A stretch of DNA of 64,000 nucleotides, from positions 40,001 to 104,000 of the forward strand of contig NC_133216.1 of the NCBI RefSeq assembly GCF_040436345.1. The letters are read 5' to 3'. This DNA comes from Pagrus major (lineage: Eukaryota > Chordata > Actinopteri > Spariformes > Sparidae). How positions within the stretch are numbered: the first letter of the stretch is position 1; every line of letters starts with the position of its first letter. Below the pieces are notes generated by a model that saw nothing but the letters and a program-made list of their open reading frames with translations, ran no database searches and was not told the origin of the DNA. The position numbers were made by a program, and so were the translations under genes. Below, piece by piece: positions 11,999 through 25,200 of the stretch.

Positions 11999-12617
11999 GG
12001 TGTCAGGACCCACCTGCAGCAAACAGGAAACCAGGGCTGGTCGGTAACAGCTTTTACTTGTAAACCCCAGCAGATGACAAACAAACACTAATGGCGTCAC
12101 ATTAATGTCAATAACAGAGTCTCTGGCAGAGCCGCTGGTGAAGCAGGCTGAATCTGGCTGTGAAGTCGTTGAGCCCGTCGATATCGCAGCCCACACAGGT
12201 GGATGTAATGAGGGTCACAATACCAGATCGGGGAGAGCAGATGGTGAAGCCGTGAGGGCAGAAGTCGGCTGGTGGAAAATCCCTTGGAGCACCTGCGAAG
12301 ACAAGCGTGGCAACACTGAGAGCATCTCTGAGCCACGGGAAGCCACAGAGGAGCAGAACGACCAACTCAATCAGGAACGTGGTGGAGCAGTTTCCACAGA
12401 GGCAGCAGACACTCACAGTCAGGGACAGAAGGCAGGTGAGCCGGGAACAGGTGAGGCAGGTGTGTCTGTGAGGCTGGGGCAGATATACCGGGCTGATGAG
12501 TGACGAGGATCAGCTGTGTGAGCAGGTGAGTGGTGGGCTGATCACGTGAGAGAGGCTGGTGACAAGACAGGCACAAATAAGCAGGTGACTGGAAAAGCAA
12601 AACCTGTGACACCAACA
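11999..12617. mobile_element. Possible non-autonomous DNA transposon
   Basis: The segment begins TGTGGTGTCAGGACCC and ends CCTGTGACACCAACACA. The ends are partly inverted complements of one another (TGGTGTCA core). No transposase is encoded; the longest open frame inside has no recognisable domain. I could not identify a clean target-site duplication, so this is tentative. Confidence 0.3.
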
Positions 12618-13184
12618 CATGTTGTTGTTTTTAAATATAAAAGTATATTTATGGTTCCCTTAAATAAAGATTCCTCATGGAGATGTTCCCTGTGCGTTTC
12701 TGTTTGTAATGTACACTGACTGACTGAATCAGCCCCCGACTGACTGACTGATGTGCCCTGTTTTCATATTTGGGATTTCATATGTTTTATATTTGTTTAA
12801 TTTTCTGTTACGGTACAAGTGCCTGGAGCAGCACTGCAGCAAAGGGCTCTCAAGTTAAGTTACAGATCAGGACTCTGGAGTCTTGCTTCATGTAACAGAG
12901 CGGACTCAGTCTGAGTTTGACAAAAATGCTTCAACAGCAGAAAAATGAAGGCAGCTAAGATGATACCATTAATTTTTCTTTGAAAGGTTTGCTGAACATG
13001 TCACTGCTGTCCTGTTCAGAACGACTCTGACTGTAAACATGATACATCTGGACTGATGTTACCTCACAGCTTAGGAAGAATTAAAGGGACAGTCAGCTCT
13101 ATTTGCATCACAGTATTGATCATTTTCTCATATTTAAAATGTAATAAAAATGAATCCTTAACAGGTTTGTGGGAATTCGGTGGA

Positions 13185-13265
13185 TTCCTGAAACAAGTCC
13201 AGTTGCCTACAATACAGCACTTAGAGGTACCAGGACCTGGATGACTGAGAGCCTTCATCAACGTT
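13185..13265 (-). repeat. Interspersed repeat fragment (reverse complement of 63700-63785)
   Basis: About 75 bp (core 'ttagaggtaccaggacctgg', then 'atgactgagagccttcatca') match the reverse complement of sequence near the right edge with few differences. It is a dispersed repeat family. Confidence 0.85.
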
Positions 13266-13668
13266 TTAAGGTTCATGAGTTAATAACACATATAATGAAC
13301 TCAATGAAGTGAGAAAAAATAATTAGATACAATGTTTAGTTCTGTCTGATTATTATTTATGTTTGTGTCTGCTGAAACCAGATGATGCAGCTACACTGCT
13401 GCCAAGAAAACAAACATCCTGCTTCCATCACTCTGAACCACATTTTGTCTTTCTGAACACCGTACATGTGAAACCACAGCAGAGAAAGACTCAGAACAGG
13501 GCTAAGCTCGGTACCAGGACTACACACACAATGAGACATCTGGAGGACTCTGACTCAGGTGATCTTCTCACTGTCACACTGACATGTGGAGAACATGAAG
13601 AGATGAGTGACCACGTTGTTCAATGAAGCTTTTACTGGTGCTGGTCTGAAGTGTTTCACTCCTTATGA

Positions 13669-13679
13669 CCACCACCACC

Positions 13680-13711
<32 letters not shown>

Positions 13712-13718
13712 CAACAAC
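13669..13718. repeat. (CCA)n(CAA)n microsatellite
   Basis: A run of CCA triplets switches directly to CAA triplets. Confidence 0.95.
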
Positions 13719-14785
13719 GTAAGAGTTAAAATAAAAACAAATAAAAAGCCATTAGTCCACACATCTATAATTAGCTTGTGGCGTTTAGCTTTACTTTACA
13801 CAAAATTAACTTGCATTTCAACACAAACATAAATGAACCATCAGCCTTCACCTTGTTGCGGCTGATAAATCACTCTTGTAGTTTAGTTCAACACCAAAGT
13901 TATTTTCCTTTATATCCATGTGACGCTTGTTTACCTTCAATCAATTTGCCGTTTATCCGTTTAACAGGAAGTGTCAAAATAAAATATCTAAAATAATACA
14001 TAGTAAATAAAAACCAACATGCACTATGTTGATGTCCTTTACAACGACTCAAAATGGAAATAAAAATACTGGTGAATCAGGAAACTGAGTAAAACTAAAT
14101 ACAATGAAAACAATCATGAATCAAACTTTTTTTAAACAGGTAAAAGACACGAGTCATTCCTGTGACTCCACCTGGTGAGTATGTTGGGAGTAAATCATTT
14201 CATATCTTCCTCCATCATGTAGATTAAAAACATTCAATACTCACCAAAACACTTTAACATTAACAACACGTGGTCAGTGAAAAGACTTCCTGTTACAATG
14301 ACGGCAGTTCAACTGTAAATGTCAGTATTTTGTCTGACAGGTCAGCTGATGGTATAATAGACAAACACACATCAGTTGAAAGGTGATAAATGTTAGGTCG
14401 TTGCTCCATTGATTGATGCCCCGAGGCGTCACAAACACGAGGTTTCATTGATGGATGTGAAGTCTCGCCTTCAAAACGGCACCAACTTCTGCTATGGCTG
14501 ACCAACTGTTTCTATTAAGCCTCCTCTAATTACACAATATTACTTGTTACAGCAACAGTTTAAAACAAATTTAAATATGTCTGATTTCCAATTAAAATTA
14601 TGTTTTTATTCTATCCACATACCAAAGTGACTTATCTTAGATTTCCAGGTACACCATGGTAAATGGACAGTAACAAGCACATTTCATTGACGATGTTTAT
14701 CGCCCACAGCCAAACAATCACGAGGCCGATGTTGACAGTTGAGTTGTTTATAGGCTGCCAATGTTTCATTTACATTATCAAATCA

Positions 14786-15090
14786 CATTTTAAATCAAAT
14801 TTTATTTCTACAGCCCAAAATCACAATCACATTGCCTCAATGGGCTTTACAGGCTGTACAGTGAAACGACATCCTCTGTCCTTAGACCCTCGATTCGAGT
14901 GAGGAAAAACCTGCCATCTTGATGGAAAAAGACCCTTTTAACAGGGAAAAAAAAGACGATGGAAGAAACCTCAGGAGGAGCCACAGAGGAGGATCCCTCT
15001 CCCAGGACGGACAGACATGCAATAGATGTCGCATGTACAGAAATAACTGCAAATCACAGTTTACAGGTCGCATTGACAGAAAATCTGATA
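14786..15090 (+). mobile_element. Teleost interspersed repeat (SINE-like / non-autonomous)
   Basis: It has the features of a family I recognise as abundant in percomorph genomes: a 'caaattttatttctacagcc' start, 'tgggctttacaggctgta', 'gaagaaacctcaggaggagc' and 'aggacggacagacatgcaat'. It encodes no protein. The family name is not asserted. An (ATT)n run follows at 15095-15116. Confidence 0.75.
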
Positions 15091-15179
15091 CAAATTATTA
15101 TTATTATTATTATTATGGAGGTCAAAGGGCTGGAAGGGGAATAACTTCCACTTCTGTAATTGCAAATTTATATTTTTCC

Positions 15180-15366
15180 TCATTTCCCCTTTGAAAATGA
15201 AACGAGACAAGCAGTTGTGCTTTCGTCTGTAACGAGCCCCCTGGATAGTAAAATAAAGTTATGTTGAATTAAACCAGGAGCAGAAGGACTCCTGATGATC
15301 CAGTCAGGTCTCTCCACGATGATCTCCATGGTTTTCATGTAGTTGTTCACCATCATGTTCTCCGGT
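15180..15366 (-). other. Possible orphan exon
   Basis: On the minus strand a good acceptor (pyrimidine-rich TTGTGTTTTCTTCACAG ending near 15367) precedes an open frame that reads PENMMVNNYMKTMEIIVER and then PDWIIRSP. The composition looks protein-like and not repeat-like, but I do not recognise a family. Joining it to the only apparent donor near the end of the upstream SecA-like frame gives an early stop. It may be a decayed exon or chance. Confidence 0.25.
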
Positions 15367-15661
15367 CTGTGAAGAAAACACAAATCCACTCGGGTCAGCT
15401 GTTCACTGTGATGCAACATTTACAGTGTAGAAGTGGTCTCTACCTTTTCAGTTAATATAAATGAATTAAACTCTCCAACAGACTCAGGAGCAACAAACAT
15501 TTATGATCTTGAACAGTGCAGAGAAGGAACCAATCACATCTGTTCACATCTGTCAACCAAGATGTGAACAATGATGTCAACCAGCTGCCAACCAGCAAGG
15601 AGAGGACACCAGAGTGATGAGACTAATGAGTTTAATCAGCTCGTCCCCTAGTTTCCCTTTG

Positions 15662-15988
15662 GTATAGAATAGAATCTTTATTTAGTCTTTTACATGCGAC
15701 ATGCAAACACACCCGAAATTAGTCCTCTGCATTTAACCATCACTAGCTACACATTGTAAGTACACACACACTGCAAACTAGGAGCAGTGGGCTGCCATAA
15801 CAGGCCCGGGGAGCACATGGGGGTTTTGGTGCCTTGCTCAAGGGCACCTCGGCAGTAACCCAGGAAGTGAACTGGCACCTCTTCAGCTGCCAGTCCACTT
15901 CCATATTATGGTCTGTAGCTGGACTTGAACCGGCCACCCTCCAGTCCCCAAGCCAAGTCTCTACCGACTGAGCTACTGCCGCCCCCAT
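15662..15988 (-). mobile_element. tRNA-derived SINE
   Basis: Read on the minus strand, the head carries a tRNA-like A box (GTAGCTCAGTCGGTAGAG) and, about 35 nt on, a B box (GGTTCAAGTCC). These are an internal RNA polymerase III promoter. A body follows with 'caagggcacc' and 'gctcccc' style blocks common in fish, then an AT-rich tail (ending 'tctattctata'). A true tRNA gene is excluded because the anticodon and acceptor stems do not close. Confidence 0.8.
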
Positions 15989-16211
15989 GGTATGATGGGA
16001 GTGGGGGTGGCCTGGCTGGATCAACAAACAGAAATGCTTCAGTTATCTGTTTTACAAGGGCGGGAGAGCCATCGTTTTCTCATGACTCTGGTGTCCAAGA
16101 CAATTGTTCCTCATCTGTTTGTGCTTCCTGCCAAAGTCGGCAGGCGTGACTAGAACTTGTACACAGGACAGACAACTGGATGGACTCATATATTAATGTA
16201 TAGAAGTTCTG

Positions 16212-19200
16212 TCATTGAGTATTAAATGTGATGTTACCTTTCCTTGACAGTAGATCAGAGACTTGGTTCCTGTAACGATCGTTTTGATCATCGTAGCCCT
16301 TCTTCTCGATCCAGTTAATAATGTTGTCTTGCTGGGTTTCTGTCATGACTCCTGGCTGGTTGGACCACCACTCCACCATCTTTTTACTGTGTTTCTGAAA
16401 ACTGTCTTCAAACATTTTGAGCCTGGTTTGACTCATCGAGTCGTTCTGAAAGTTCTTGAAGTTGCTTTTTAACTTGAATCTGGGCATCGAACCAATGATC
16501 GTCATTTTGAAGGTGGCCTCAACATCATTATTTTTTATGGCTTCACTTAGGAGTTTTCTGAAGTCTGGTGATCTGGTACTGGGACACTCCCTATGTATTT
16601 CAGCAGGCAAGAGAACAACTGGGAGTTCAAGGCCATGAGATTGTTTCACTCTATCAATCTGGTTGTTTTTCGGAGTAGATGAGTTTGTTGCCACTTTAAA
16701 CATGGCTTTTGCTAAATCGTTATTCATTTTACTAGCTTCCAATATAACACTCACTGGTGGCTGGTGGTCTCCATGGATCATATGTCCAATTCCTAGATTT
16801 CTTTTGTCGTCAAGCCATTCTTTGTAGAGTTGTATTTGTCCAACATATTTCTCCAGTATCTCTTTCTCTTCGGTTTCGTTGGTAGTTTCTCTTTTGGTCG
16901 GTTTATTTGCAGCTCCCTTTAACATGAACTTGTCCCCTCCTCTGATTGATTCAGTCCACACTTTGCGCTTCACGAAAGGCTCCCATTGGCCGGGGTGTGC
17001 GAGGAGAGTGTTGGTCTCCACAAATCGGAGATGTTGTGCTTCCAAAGCGATCTCTCTTTCACTGGCCTCTGGTTTCATGCCTCGTGCCAAAGCATGAAAC
17101 AGGCAGCCCCCATACTCGTTGACAATGCTCACTGTCTGGTTATTGATCTGCACATCATAATGTCCATCTGGGTATCGGTCACTCTTTGGTCTGTAGATCA
17201 GTGTCACAGTTTGACTGGAGGGTTGAGTGCTTGGGCTCAGCTCGTGCATTTTGATAAGTCTACCATTGATATCCTCTGTTAGGATGACAACATTAGTGCC
17301 AGTGGCTTCTGACAGGACTCTGATATCAAGGATGGTGCCTGGAGTCTCGGGGTTCAAGATGTCTTCAGCATGTGACTGTGAGTGGTCACCGGTCTCGACC
17401 GCGAGGTCCTGTCTAGGATTCTGGTCTACTGGCTTGTATGCGATGTATCTGTTGTTCTGTCCAGCTCTGAGTAGTTCCTCTGTTCTTCCACTGTTTAAAC
17501 CTTTTCTAACACAACTGCGAAAGATACCATTTACTTCGCCTTGAACATAAGACACCAGGTGACTGGAGATCTTCTGGTGGAACACTTCTACCAAAGCATC
17601 AGCAAATGAAGCACTGATGGTGTCGACTAAATCCTGCTTGAATTCTTTCAGCATCTCTGTATCTGAATCAGAGAGCTCATTCACCTTCACGTCTTCTGAA
17701 AAACCTGATTCTCTTCTAAATGTGTTCAGCTGGTCTTTAAGCTTTGAGAAAAACTTGCTGGAGAGGCTGGTCACTGCACTGATGGCGTCTCCTGCCAGTA
17801 CCGTTATGTGGACAATTTTGATGGCTGTCAGAATTTCTTCTGCAGTTCCTGAGGCCTCTGCTTTAGCTCCGTCAATCACTGTGAAGATGGATGAGTTAAG
17901 CTTGTTCTGCCAGCTGAGGTCTGCATAGAATGGTTGAACTGCAGCGTTGCTCAACATTTTGAAGATGGCCAACAGATCATTCCTCCTGCTCTCGTCCTTC
18001 AGGAGATCACTTAGTTGCTTTTTATCCTCGAGATGTGAGAAGATAATTAAGTCTACTGATGTAGCCAAGGGCCCTGTTTCCATGTTGGATTTCACCTTTT
18101 TAACAATTCCCTCTTTCACCTTATCTTTGATGCTGTTGAGTATTTCAGTCAGTATTTTTTCTTCTGCCTTCCCGATTCCATACATAACGGTTTCCTCTAC
18201 CATTTTTTTAGCAACATGTATTACTGCATTCTTCATATTTGTCTTTGCTACAACACTCAAACCATCTTTTGCCTGTCTGGAAAGAAACTCTGGCATTGAC
18301 TTTAGCTGTTTGCCAAATCCCTTAATTGACATCTTACAAGCTTTGAAGCCCTTTGCAATAAGCTTTCCAACTCCAAACGCAACAAGAGCCACACCAATCG
18401 AAATTGCTTTTTTAATAGCCCATGATTTCCAGCTGAATTCTCCTTTCACCATGGACTCTATGCCAGAGATGCAGTCTTTTATTCCTTCAGTGATGAGTTC
18501 CATGCCGACTTGAGCAAATGTACCATACGTAACTGTAATGAGCGCTGCTCCTCCAACAATCTGTAAAACTCCAAGAAAGAACTCTACCAGAGCTCCCCAT
18601 GGGAATCGAGGCTCCTCTTCCACTGAAAACACATATTTCAGACCTTGGCTGTAGAGGTTGTGGGCTTCCACTTGGAGATCTTCATCCGCACTCGACACCA
18701 GGGAGAAAATAGGTGATTTATTGGTCACTGCATCCTTCCCTCTTTCTTTGATTTCATCCAGCTTTTTTATGGCCTCACTTATGTTTTTGTCAAAGTAACT
18801 CAACATGTTGCACTTGTTTGTGAACTGCTTCTCGAGGCTGCTCGGGTCTCTGTTGGCTGAGTTTGCAGAAGACATTTTTACCAACTGCAGACAGACAATG
18901 CACTCCTCACTGAGATACTTCAGAGACTCCTGTGCCTTCATTAGATTATCTTTGGCCTTAGTGAGGTAATCGTCCTTCTTCTGCTGTAAAGTGCAGTATG
19001 CATGATTGTAAAAAGCTATGGCTGCCCAGCTTTCATCTTGTTTCATGGCTTTTTCAAATAGCTTGATGCTGACGTCCCATTGTTTGTCACTCAGCGCAAT
19101 ATTTCCAAACTTGATGTAGTGATAAATGCTTGAACATGGTGAGGTCTGACTCTGAGACTGACTTTTGGCCAATGACAAATCAGCTTTTAAATTTGTTTGC

Positions 19201-22200
19201 AACTCATTTCTCTTCAACTGTTCAATTTCTTCTGATTTAGTTTGCAACCAAATCCCCCAGAACTCATTCATGATGGCAACAACAGCTCTTTTTTCATCTT
19301 CATCTGTGTTCTTGTGGATGTCTTGGAGAGTTTTGAGGTACTCTGAAAACAGGTCCTCCCGCAGTTTTAACTCAGTGACATCGTTCATCATGTGATTTAT
19401 CTTTTCTGCTGCAAGTCTGTCCCTGATGCTCTTGGCTTCCTCCAGAGAGGACACTGTCCTGAAGGACGGCTGCAGGTGTTCAGTGGACATGATTATCTGA
19501 GCAGATCCAGGTTGACCTTTGCGCCCGGTTCGACCAAAAGCCTGGAGCTCCACTCTTGTGTTCTCAGACAGGAAAGAGAGGACCACAAACAATCCTCCAT
19601 TATTGTTCACTTCTTTGGACACTTTTATGTCGGTGCCTCGCCCAGCAAGGTTTGTGGAAACAATGACATCACCAGGAAACAGTTCATTATCTATTTGACA
19701 CAAACTGTCTCTGTCACTGCGGCAGTAGAGAGTGATTTCACCTGGGATGTTGCTCTTCAGCTCTTCGTAGATCTCTTTGGCTTTGTTGATAGTTTCACAG
19801 ATCACCAGGGCTGCTCTCCCACCTCGGTATGAATTTGGAGCAATCTGAGTCAAAACTGCTCGTTTTATTTCAGATTTCCACTCCTCAGTTGAAGTCTTCA
19901 CAGTACCTTTGACCTCAAATAACTTCTTCCTGTTGAATGTTGGCATTTTGCAGGAAGAAAGATCTGGATATAGGTCCTTCAAGAACAAAATGTCTGTTCG
20001 GCTCCCAAGTGTCCCCGTTGTTCCATATATTTCCCCGTGGTACTTTTCAAACAGGGAGATGTTAGAAACGTAGTTCGTTACTGTTGAAATTGTGCTCAGT
20101 TTGATTTGGTGTTTAATCTCAACAAACTGCTGCAGACCATCTCCCCATTTCTTATTCACTTCTATGATACCAGTGGATCTGAAATCCACTGGACAGACAT
20201 TGTCGTTGTCTACAACATATTCCTGTCCTTCCTTCAGTTGTAAAGCCAGAAAGGCATTCTGAACCCACGCTGACACTTTCTTCTCCACCAGATCCTTCAA
20301 GAATCCAGGAATGCTGATTTTGCCTTCACTGTTTGTAGCACATGGGGTGTACTGAATCTTCTCTGAGATTATTTCTGCAATGGGCTTGATGAGAGTTTCT
20401 TCTGAATCATAAAGAGGACAACACAAACCCTCCTCCAAGACAAGAAATGTTAGTTCTGGGATGTCCTGCTCGTTGTACCGGCTGTGCTTTTGAAGACAGA
20501 GCAATCCCTTGTCGTCTAAGGTGTAAACAGTAAAACCATAAGGGACATAGTCCTCAAGTGCTTTGAAAAACTTTATCACAGCATCCTGACTCACAGTTCT
20601 CAGTTTCCTAAGAAGTTCATCCTTTTCACTGTTGCAGAAATCTTCTGTGAATCCTTTTGGCACAATGTTGAATTCTTCAGCGACACATAAAATGTCCATT
20701 GGATCATTAATTTGAGTTCCTTCTGTGTTCATTGAGTCAAAGATGGCCTTGAAGAATGAAGCAGGAGGACCGTGTACAAATGTCTGCTGTCCTGTAGACA
20801 GGAAGCCGTACTGGCTGACGTGGCCCCACATCGTGGACAGAATAATGTTCAGGTGCTGCATGGAGACCATGGGGCTGGACAGGTAGGTCAGCTGCACCCC
20901 CTGATCCAGCAGCAGTGAGTCCACCTCATCGACTATGATGCACTGATAGTTGCGATCAGGCCTCACGTCCTTCATCTCAAATGTCTGCCGAAGGTGATCT
21001 GCAGCGAAGGCTTCGATGGTTCCATAGACCACATCCTTCTGGTAGCAGTCTTTTCTATCTTCATCTTCGGTTTTATTTGTGTTTGTGTCAGCTGTTATTC
21101 CAAAGAACTTGTAGAAGTTGTTCCATTCTTCTGCATCTCTTTGACATAAGACAGAAGAGCTGGACACCACATCTACTTTCTCACCTCTAAGCACTCGCAG
21201 TGCTGCGAACATCGCTATGACACAAGACTTCCCTTCTCCAGTGCCCATCTCCAGGAGCTTCCCAGTGTCGGACAAGGCCAAGAGGCACCAGCTGATCATC
21301 TGAGTAGCTCTGGGCCACCACTTCCCTTCAGCCCTCTGCAGGTGTACAGCATTACATAAGACTGCCAGCAACTCCTGAAGGTCTTCTGTGTCGGTGCTGT
21401 GACTCAGTCTCTTCGCTCGCTGTACATCTTTGTGCTTTTTAATTTTACCAGTTTCAATGAGGTTTGTTACATGAGTCACTACACTGTATGATTTATTCAG
21501 TGTTTGTTCATTGATGTCATTCATCTGACGGATTTCATCAAACAGAGTCTGAATGCTTTTTGTCCTCTCATCTCTGAGGCGCTTCTCTAAATGCTTGATC
21601 AGATTCTTAGTTCTCAATGAATGTAAGAGCTTAAGTAGAGATTGGTTGTTCTCATCTGTCCACGTGGAAGAAACCTGATATGTTACCATCAAATGTAAAA
21701 TATTCCTGATGGAAATACAGCCTTTATCTTGGTGGTGGTCAGTTAATGCTCCGAGGAGGTTTAAGGCCTCGACTGGTGACCAAAGTCTTTGCTCTTCAAG
21801 ATTTAAGATCATCTGGAAGAGTTCGTCTGTAGTTGTTGACACTTGGAATTTCTCCATACACGCAAATAAAATCTCCAAACACCATTTTCCTGCAGGAGAT
21901 GTCCTGTTTTCCTCACTGTCTGTTTCTTCAGTTACCACTCTGAGGAGAGTCTCAACAAAAGTCAGAATGAAGACCTCATGAGGAGACAAAGCCTTTCCAG
22001 TGATTTTCTTTGAGATGGTGATCATTTTATTGTCAGTGTTTGTTTCTTTGTTTAGGTTGGTGTGGAGCACCTGAAAAAGTGCAATAATAAACCTGCATCT
22101 CAGTTTCATATCTTCACTGTGAAATTTACCCATGAGGCTTTGCAGGACCTCTGCAGCAAACACCAGAGAGTCTTTGTCCTTGAGCCGTGAAAGTTTCAGA

Positions 22201-25200
22201 TCATTGTAAGCACTGAGACTTTGTCTTGTAATGATGAATCCACGACTAATCTGAGGGTTTCCTGTTTCCATCACCTCCACGCCGTGTTGAAAGTAATCAG
22301 ACACGAAGTCATCCATGGTACCGTACACAATGTCCGCTTCATAGACGTCCCTGTACGATGCACCGGGTGTCTTCATGTTTGTGTTGACAGAAATTCCAAG
22401 GTGCTTGTAGAAGTCGGACCACTCCTGAGTCCACTCCTCCGAGTGAACGTCAGAGCTCAGCACGATGTCCAGTTTGTTTCCCATGCAGACTTGTGAAGCA
22501 GCAAACATGGCTGTGACACATGGGTCTTCTTCCACACCGACCAGCTGAGGCGCTTCACTCTTCTGAGTCAGCACCAACGCACGCCACCTCAGCATCTGCT
22601 TCACTGTGGGCCTCCAGCCTTTTGTGTCATAAACTGCTTTGCAAAGCTGAGACAGAGAGCTCTGTAAGTCATCTACGTTCCAGGTTTTACATTTAAAAGA
22701 CTCGATCATTGATGGTGCATCTTTTGGTGCATTTTCTAAATTTTGCAGGACTCCGTTGGTGATGTTTCTGATCACATCAATCACAGAATCATTGAAGTTA
22801 CATGACACTTTTAATTCTGCCAGATCTGCAGCCAGACTGCTCTCATCTTTCCTCCTGAGAGTCTTCTGGAGGTCCTGATGGAGTCTCTCAGGGCCAGCAG
22901 AGTCTACAGCCTGGACGAGAGAGAGTCCGGACTCGTCCGTCCACTCTGGTGATAAGTCATACACTTGTACCAACGTCAGGATTTCAGTTATTGAAACATC
23001 CTCTGCATGTTTCTGTGACAGTGCTTTGAGCAGAGTCACTGCCTCCGTTGGGGTCCACTGGTTGGTTTGCACCAGACTGAGGATCATTTTAGTGGATCCT
23101 GAGTGGGTTTCATTGAGATGTTTCAGTGTGGATAAGAGAAGCTTCAAGCACTGGATCTCCATCTTTAAAATGAACACAGTGGCTCTTCCAACTGTACTCT
23201 GCAGCGATGATGTGAGGGTGCCCAGGAAGTCCAAGAGAAAGAGTTGTTCAGTGGAAAGCTCGTATTCAGCCCAATGCTTGGCGATGAGGACTGCGTCAGT
23301 ATCACTGCTGCCATATTCAGTGAAGGAGTGCATCAGGTTCAGGTACAGGGCCTGAGTCAGCAGGAAAGTCTCAGTAACATTACCTGCTGATTGGCTGATG
23401 GACTCCACCAGGAACTGCACATGATCAGAGATGTTTTGGAGGGAAACCCCCTGAGATATCTCCACAGAGAGAAGACACAGCTCTGTGATGAACACCTGAG
23501 TGTGCTGCAGAGTGCTGAGCGATGGACGAGCACTCATCCATTCATCAAACAGAAGTTTGTCCAGGACTGACAGGATGTTGCCCAGCTGATCAGCCGTCAG
23601 CCGAGTCAGACTGAGATCTGGAACTGAGATGCTGCATCTCACAGAGAGGATTTCTAGAAGCTCATCAGTGTCACTGCCTGGTTCATAGTTCACCTCAAAC
23701 TCATTCAGACGAGTTATCAGAACATCTCGTCTGGACTCACGTTCTTCTGAAATGTTGCTACTCAGTTTCTCGAGCTGCTCTTTGGCTCGTTGCTGTGATT
23801 CTTTTGGTCTTTGATTCAGTTCTTCTTCTCTCCTCCTCTCCTCCTCCTCCCTCCTCTGTCTCTCTTCTTCTCTTCTCTTCTCCTCCTCCCTCCTCTGTCT
23901 CTCTTCTTCTCTTCTCTTCTCCTCCCCACTCCTCTGTCTCTCCTCTTCTCTTCTCTTCTCCTCCTCCCTCCTCTGTCTCTCTTCTTCTCTTCTCTTCTCC
24001 TCCCCACTCCTCTGTCTCTCCTCTTCTCTTCTCTTCTCCTCCTCCCTCCTCTGTCTCTCCTCTTCTCTTCTCTTCTCCTCCCCCCTCCTCCGTCTCTCTT
24101 CTTCTCTTCTCTTCTCCTCCTCCCTCCTCTTTCTCTCTTCTTCTCTTCTCTTCTCCTCCTCCCTCCTCTGTCTCTCCTCTTCTCTTCTCTTCTCCTCCCC
24201 CCTCCTCCGTCTCTCCTCTTCTCTTCTCTTCTCCTCCTCCCTCCTCTGTCTCTCTTCTTCTCTTCTCTTCTCCTCCCCACTCCTCTGTCTCTCCTCTTCT
24301 CTTCTCTTCTCCTCCTCCCTCCTCTGTCTCTCCTCTTCTCTTCTCTTCTCCTCCCCCCTCCTCCGTCTCTCTTCTTCTCTTCTCTTCTCCTCCTCCCTCC
24401 TCTTTCTCTCTTCTTCTCTTCTCTTCTCCTCCTCCCTCCTCTGTCTCTCCTCTTCTCTTCTCTTCTCCTCCCCCCTCCTCCGTCTCTCTTCTTCTCTTCT
24501 CTTCTCCTCCTCCCTCCTCCGTCTCTCTTCTTCTCTTCTCTTCTCCTCCTCCCTCCTCTTTCTCTCTTCTTCTCTTCTCTTCTCCTCCCCCCTCCTCCGT
24601 CTCTCTTCTTCTCTTCTCTTCTCCTCCTCCCTCCTCTTTCTCTCTTCTTCTCTTCTCTTCTCCTCCCCACTCCTCCGTCTCTCCTCTTCTCTTCTCTTCT
24701 CCTCCTCCCTCCTCTTTCTCTCTTCCTCCCTCCTCCGTCTCTCTTCTTCTCTTCTCTTGTCCTCCTCCCTCCTCTGTCTCTCTTCTTCTCTTCTCCTCTC
24801 TTCCTCCCTCCTCCGTCTCTCTTCTTCTCTTCTCTTCTCCTCCTCCCTCCTCTGTCTCTCTTCTTCTCTTCTCTCCTCCTCCTCCCTCCTCTGTCTCTCT
24901 TCTTCTCTCCTCTCCTCCTCCTCCCACCACTGTCTCTCTTCTTCTCTCCTCTCCTCCTCCTCCCACCTCTGTCTCTCTTCTTCTCTTCTCTCCTCCTCCT
25001 CCCTCCTCTGTCTCTCTTCTTCTCTCCTCTCCTCCTCCTCCCTCCTCTGTCTCTCTTCTTCTCTCCTCTCCTCCTCCCTCCTCCATCTCTCCTCTTCTCT
25101 TCTCCTCTCTTCCTCCCTCCTCTTCTTCTCTCTTCTCCTCTCTTCCTCCCTCCTCTTCTTCTCTTCTTCTCTTCTCTTCTCCTCCTCCCTCCACCATCTC

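Larger units (their letters stand above)
11192..14785. other. Intergenic stretch with repeat fragments, no supported gene
   Basis: No frame with recognisable protein similarity. It contains a possible inverted-terminal-repeat element (11999-12617), a fragment at 13185-13265 that is the reverse complement of sequence at 63700-63785, and a (CCA)n(CAA)n run. The rest is AT-rich unique-looking sequence. Confidence 0.6.

Noticed and set aside
12105-12503. Plus-strand 132-codon open frame
   Set aside because: It lies inside a possible non-autonomous element, has no domain, and antisense frames of similar length overlap it.
15900-15988. Functional tRNA gene
   Set aside because: A and B boxes are present but the cloverleaf stems do not pair, and the sequence continues into a SINE body and tail.
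15180-16230. Splicing of the SecA-like frame (donor-like AAAG|GTAACA near 16240) to the exon-like sequence at 15180-15366
   Set aside because: The join in the required phase meets a stop after four codons, so it would not extend the protein.
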